Assembly (NCBI GenBank): GCA_029938515.1
Contig: JAOZUU010000121.1
Span: 1 to 7,643 of the forward strand
Reading direction: 5' to 3'
DNA: 7,643 bases
From: Desulfobacterales bacterium
GTDB lineage: Bacteria > Desulfobacterota > Desulfobacteria > Desulfobacterales > QNYZ01
Part shown: positions 5,796-7,643 of the stretch, piece after piece
Layout: every line of letters starts with the position of its first letter
How positions within the stretch are numbered: position 1 is the first letter of the stretch
Notes under the pieces: model-generated
What the model saw: the letters and a program-made list of their open reading frames with translations, nothing else
Told to the model about the DNA's origin: nothing
The model's database searches: none
Position numbers and translations under genes: made by a program

Positions 5796-6712
5796 CGAAA
5801 TTCCAACAGTTCAAAGAGTCCTATTTTTTATACAGCTTTAAGCGTGACAAAGTGGCCATGACCAGTTTTATTATTCTGGTCATACTGCTGACTCTGGCGG
5901 TCATCGCACCCTGGATTGCCCCCATGGATCCGTATGATGCCTATAATATCGACATCATGAATTCTGAAATTCCGCCGGCCTGGAGCGACGGTGGAGAATC
6001 CCGATTTCCCTTGGGAACGGATAATATGGGCAGGGATATGTTCTCTACCATGCTGTATGGTCTGAGAACGTCCATCATCATCGGTGTGGGGGCGGTGACG
6101 CTGCAGGCCGTTCTGGGCATACTTGTCGGCCTTACGGCGGGGTTTATCGGCGGCAAAACAGATGCCGTTCTGATGAGAATGGCCGATATCCAGTTTTCAT
6201 TTCCCTATCTGATGGTGGCTATCCTGGTGTCGGCGATCTTTCAAATGGTTTTCGGTATCGGCAGATATGAAGAGCTTGCCGTTCCGCTGCTGGTGATTAT
6301 CATCGGCTTTGCGGAGTGGCCCATGTATGCCAGAACCATTCGTGCTTCCGTCATCGGGGAGGTAAAAAAAGAGTATGTTGAAGCGGCCCGCATCATCGGT
6401 TTGCCAAGATGGACCATCATGGTGCGGCATGTGCTGCCCAACTCTTTGACATCCGTCATGGTCATATCCACCATTCAAGTGGCCAATGCCGTTATGAGTG
6501 AAGCCGCCCTCTCTTTTCTGGGCCTGGGGATGCCGGTCACCCGACCATCCCTGGGATCTCTGATTCGATCCGGGTTTGATTATATCTTTTCCGGCTCATG
6601 GTGGATTACCATTTTCCCGGGGATCTGGCTGATACTGTTTGTCCTGGTGATTAATCTGCTGGGGGACTGGGTCAGGGATGTCCTCAACCCGAAGATCTAT
6701 AAGGAATCGTAA
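5792..6712 (+). CDS. dppC: ABC transporter permease, DppC/OppC type
   Basis: This 306-residue partner permease has an OppC_N-type N-terminus: a basic cytoplasmic start, a first membrane helix at about 23-44 ending in IAPWIAPMDPYDAY, then the hallmark FPLGTDNMGRD (72-82). The binding-protein-dependent transport domain follows, with about five more hydrophobic segments. The EAA coupling loop is canonical: E197-A198-A199 with G203 (EAARIIG), followed by LPRWTIMVRHVLPNS. SEAALSFLGLG and the late SGSWWITIFPG segment are also typical of the family. The start ATG overlaps the dppB stop in ATGA (5792-5795), a sign of translational coupling. The ATPase gene follows after 7 bases, so dppB, dppC and dppD form one transcription and translation unit. 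The symbol is by family; the substrate is unknown. Confidence 0.94.
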   Translation: MTKFQQFKESYFLYSFKRDKVAMTSFIILVILLTLAVIAPWIAPMDPYDAYNIDIMNSEIPPAWSDGGESRFPLGTDNMGRDMFSTMLYGLRTSIIIGVGAVTLQAVLGILVGLTAGFIGGKTDAVLMRMADIQFSFPYLMVAILVSAIFQMVFGIGRYEELAVPLLVIIIGFAEWPMYARTIRASVIGEVKKEYVEAARIIGLPRWTIMVRHVLPNSLTSVMVISTIQVANAVMSEAALSFLGLGMPVTRPSLGSLIRSGFDYIFSGSWWITIFPGIWLILFVLVINLLGDWVRDVLNPKIYKES

Positions 6713-6719
6713 TTCCAAG

Positions 6720-7643
6720 ATGCCTCATCTTCTCGAAATCCATGACTTGGAAGTCAAATTTGCACTAAGATACGGTGATATCACCGCCATCGACGGTGTC
6801 AGTTTTACCCTGGACAGGGGTGAAAAGCTGGGGATTGTGGGCGAGAGCGGCGCCGGCAAATCCGTCACCGGCTTTTCCATCATTAATCTGATCAGCAAAC
6901 CGGGATATATCTCCAGGGGAAAGATATTTTTCAAGGGAGATGAAATCTCCTCATACCCGGATGAAAAGATGCGCACCATCCGTGGAAACGCCATCAGTAT
7001 GATTTTCCAGGACCCCATGATGACCCTGAATCCCGTTTTTACCGTCGGATTCCAGATGATCGAAACCATCCAGGCCCACCGGAAAATATCAAAAGGTAAC
7101 GCCGCCAAAATCGCCCTGGAAAAATTAAAAAAGGTGCATATCCCTTCCCCGGAAAAAAGACTGGACCAATATCCCCATGAGCTGTCCGGCGGCATGCGCC
7201 AGAGAATTATCATTGCCATTTCCCTGCTCACCGATCCTGCCATCATCATTGCGGATGAGCCCACCACCGCCCTTGATGTGACCATCCAGGCTGAAATCAT
7301 GGATCTGCTCCAGGAGTTGTGCGCATCGGATAAGATGGCCTTGATACTGATCACCCATGATCTCGGGGTGGTATCCCAGGTAACGGAAAAAATTGCCGTC
7401 ATGTATGCTGGTAAAATCATTGAATACGGGCCAACGGATCAGGTTGTAATGCATCCGGTCCATCCCTACACCGAGGGCCTGATCAAGTCGATCCCGGGCA
7501 CGATGATAAAGCATGGTGAAGACCTTGTTCAGATCCCCGGAATGATGCCGACCTTGACAGATATCCCCCCGGGATGTGCCTTTAACCCCCGATGCCATTT
7601 AAAGCGAGGTATCTGTACTGAAAAGAGACCGGCGCTTAAAGAT
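6720..7643 (+). CDS. dppD: ABC transporter ATP-binding protein, DppD/OppD type (3' end outside window)
   Basis: The frame is open from the ATG at 6720 to the window edge, 308 codons with no stop; the family is usually about 320-340 residues, so little is missing. All ATPase motifs are intact: Walker A GESGAGKS (41-48), Q-loop Gln97 in FQDPMMTLNP, signature LSGGMRQR (155-162), Walker B IIIADEPTTALD with D179 and E180, and H-loop His213 in THDLGVV. The C-terminal oligopeptide-transporter extension (HPYTEGLIKS, then IPG and PPGCAFNPRC) contains C286, C292 and C299, spaced C-x5-C-x6-C. In homologues this pattern plus one later Cys binds a [4Fe-4S] cluster; the fourth Cys would be beyond the edge. 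It sits at the cytoplasmic face and should pair with a DppF-type ATPase encoded next. The start follows the dppC stop by 7 bases, with AAGGA inside the end of dppC (6701-6705) as a distant ribosome-binding site. Confidence 0.94.
   Translation, partial: MPHLLEIHDLEVKFALRYGDITAIDGVSFTLDRGEKLGIVGESGAGKSVTGFSIINLISKPGYISRGKIFFKGDEISSYPDEKMRTIRGNAISMIFQDPMMTLNPVFTVGFQMIETIQAHRKISKGNAAKIALEKLKKVHIPSPEKRLDQYPHELSGGMRQRIIIAISLLTDPAIIIADEPTTALDVTIQAEIMDLLQELCASDKMALILITHDLGVVSQVTEKIAVMYAGKIIEYGPTDQVVMHPVHPYTEGLIKSIPGTMIKHGEDLVQIPGMMPTLTDIPPGCAFNPRCHLKRGICTEKRPALKD

Overview
The window looks like chromosome from a Gram-negative bacterium. The solute-binding protein has a Sec signal peptide with no lipobox, so it would be free in a periplasm, and base composition is moderate apart from AT-rich spacers. 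The overall gene style would suit an anaerobic member of the Desulfobacterota or a related proteobacterium. That placement is an impression, not a demonstrated assignment.

Layout. Positions 1-441 hold the 3' part of a choloylglycine hydrolase / penicillin V acylase family gene. The 123-bp spacer after it contains two converging REP-type palindromes with the same geometry but different stem sequences. Next is a complete UbiB/AarF (ABC1) atypical kinase gene (565-2235) with all the hallmark motifs and two C-terminal membrane helices. A small FmdB-type zinc-ribbon gene lies convergent to it on the minus strand (2357-2557). An AT-rich spacer follows with a good sigma-70-like promoter candidate (2749-2777) and a leader hairpin that has two mutually exclusive pairing options.

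From 2863 to the right edge is a peptide-type ABC importer locus: periplasmic binding protein (SBP_bac_5), two permeases (DppB/DppC type) and the first ATPase (DppD type, cut by the window edge). The second ATPase (DppF type), if present, would lie beyond the edge. The permease and ATPase genes are packed tightly (4-bp overlap, then a 7-bp gap), but the binding-protein gene is separated from them by 395 bp. This spacer is not empty. It carries a perfect 14-bp inverted repeat (4492-4505 / 4554-4567) and, directly against the start of dppB, what reads as a decayed fragment of an IS transposase helix-turn-helix protein (about 4657-4803). The fragment ends in two stops exactly where the family normally reads Trp-Gln. 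The transporter operon therefore appears to have been interrupted by, or joined at, an insertion element that has since been almost completely lost.

How the genes work together: the binding protein would capture a peptide-like ligand in the periplasm, DppB and DppC form the channel, and DppD with a DppF partner supplies ATP hydrolysis. The UbiB-like protein probably supports isoprenoid-quinone or membrane-lipid metabolism and has no visible functional link to the transporter. I found no convincing new multi-gene system. The strongest unusual signals are the transposase relic that splits the ABC operon and the REP pair that runs up to the kinase gene's ribosome-binding site.
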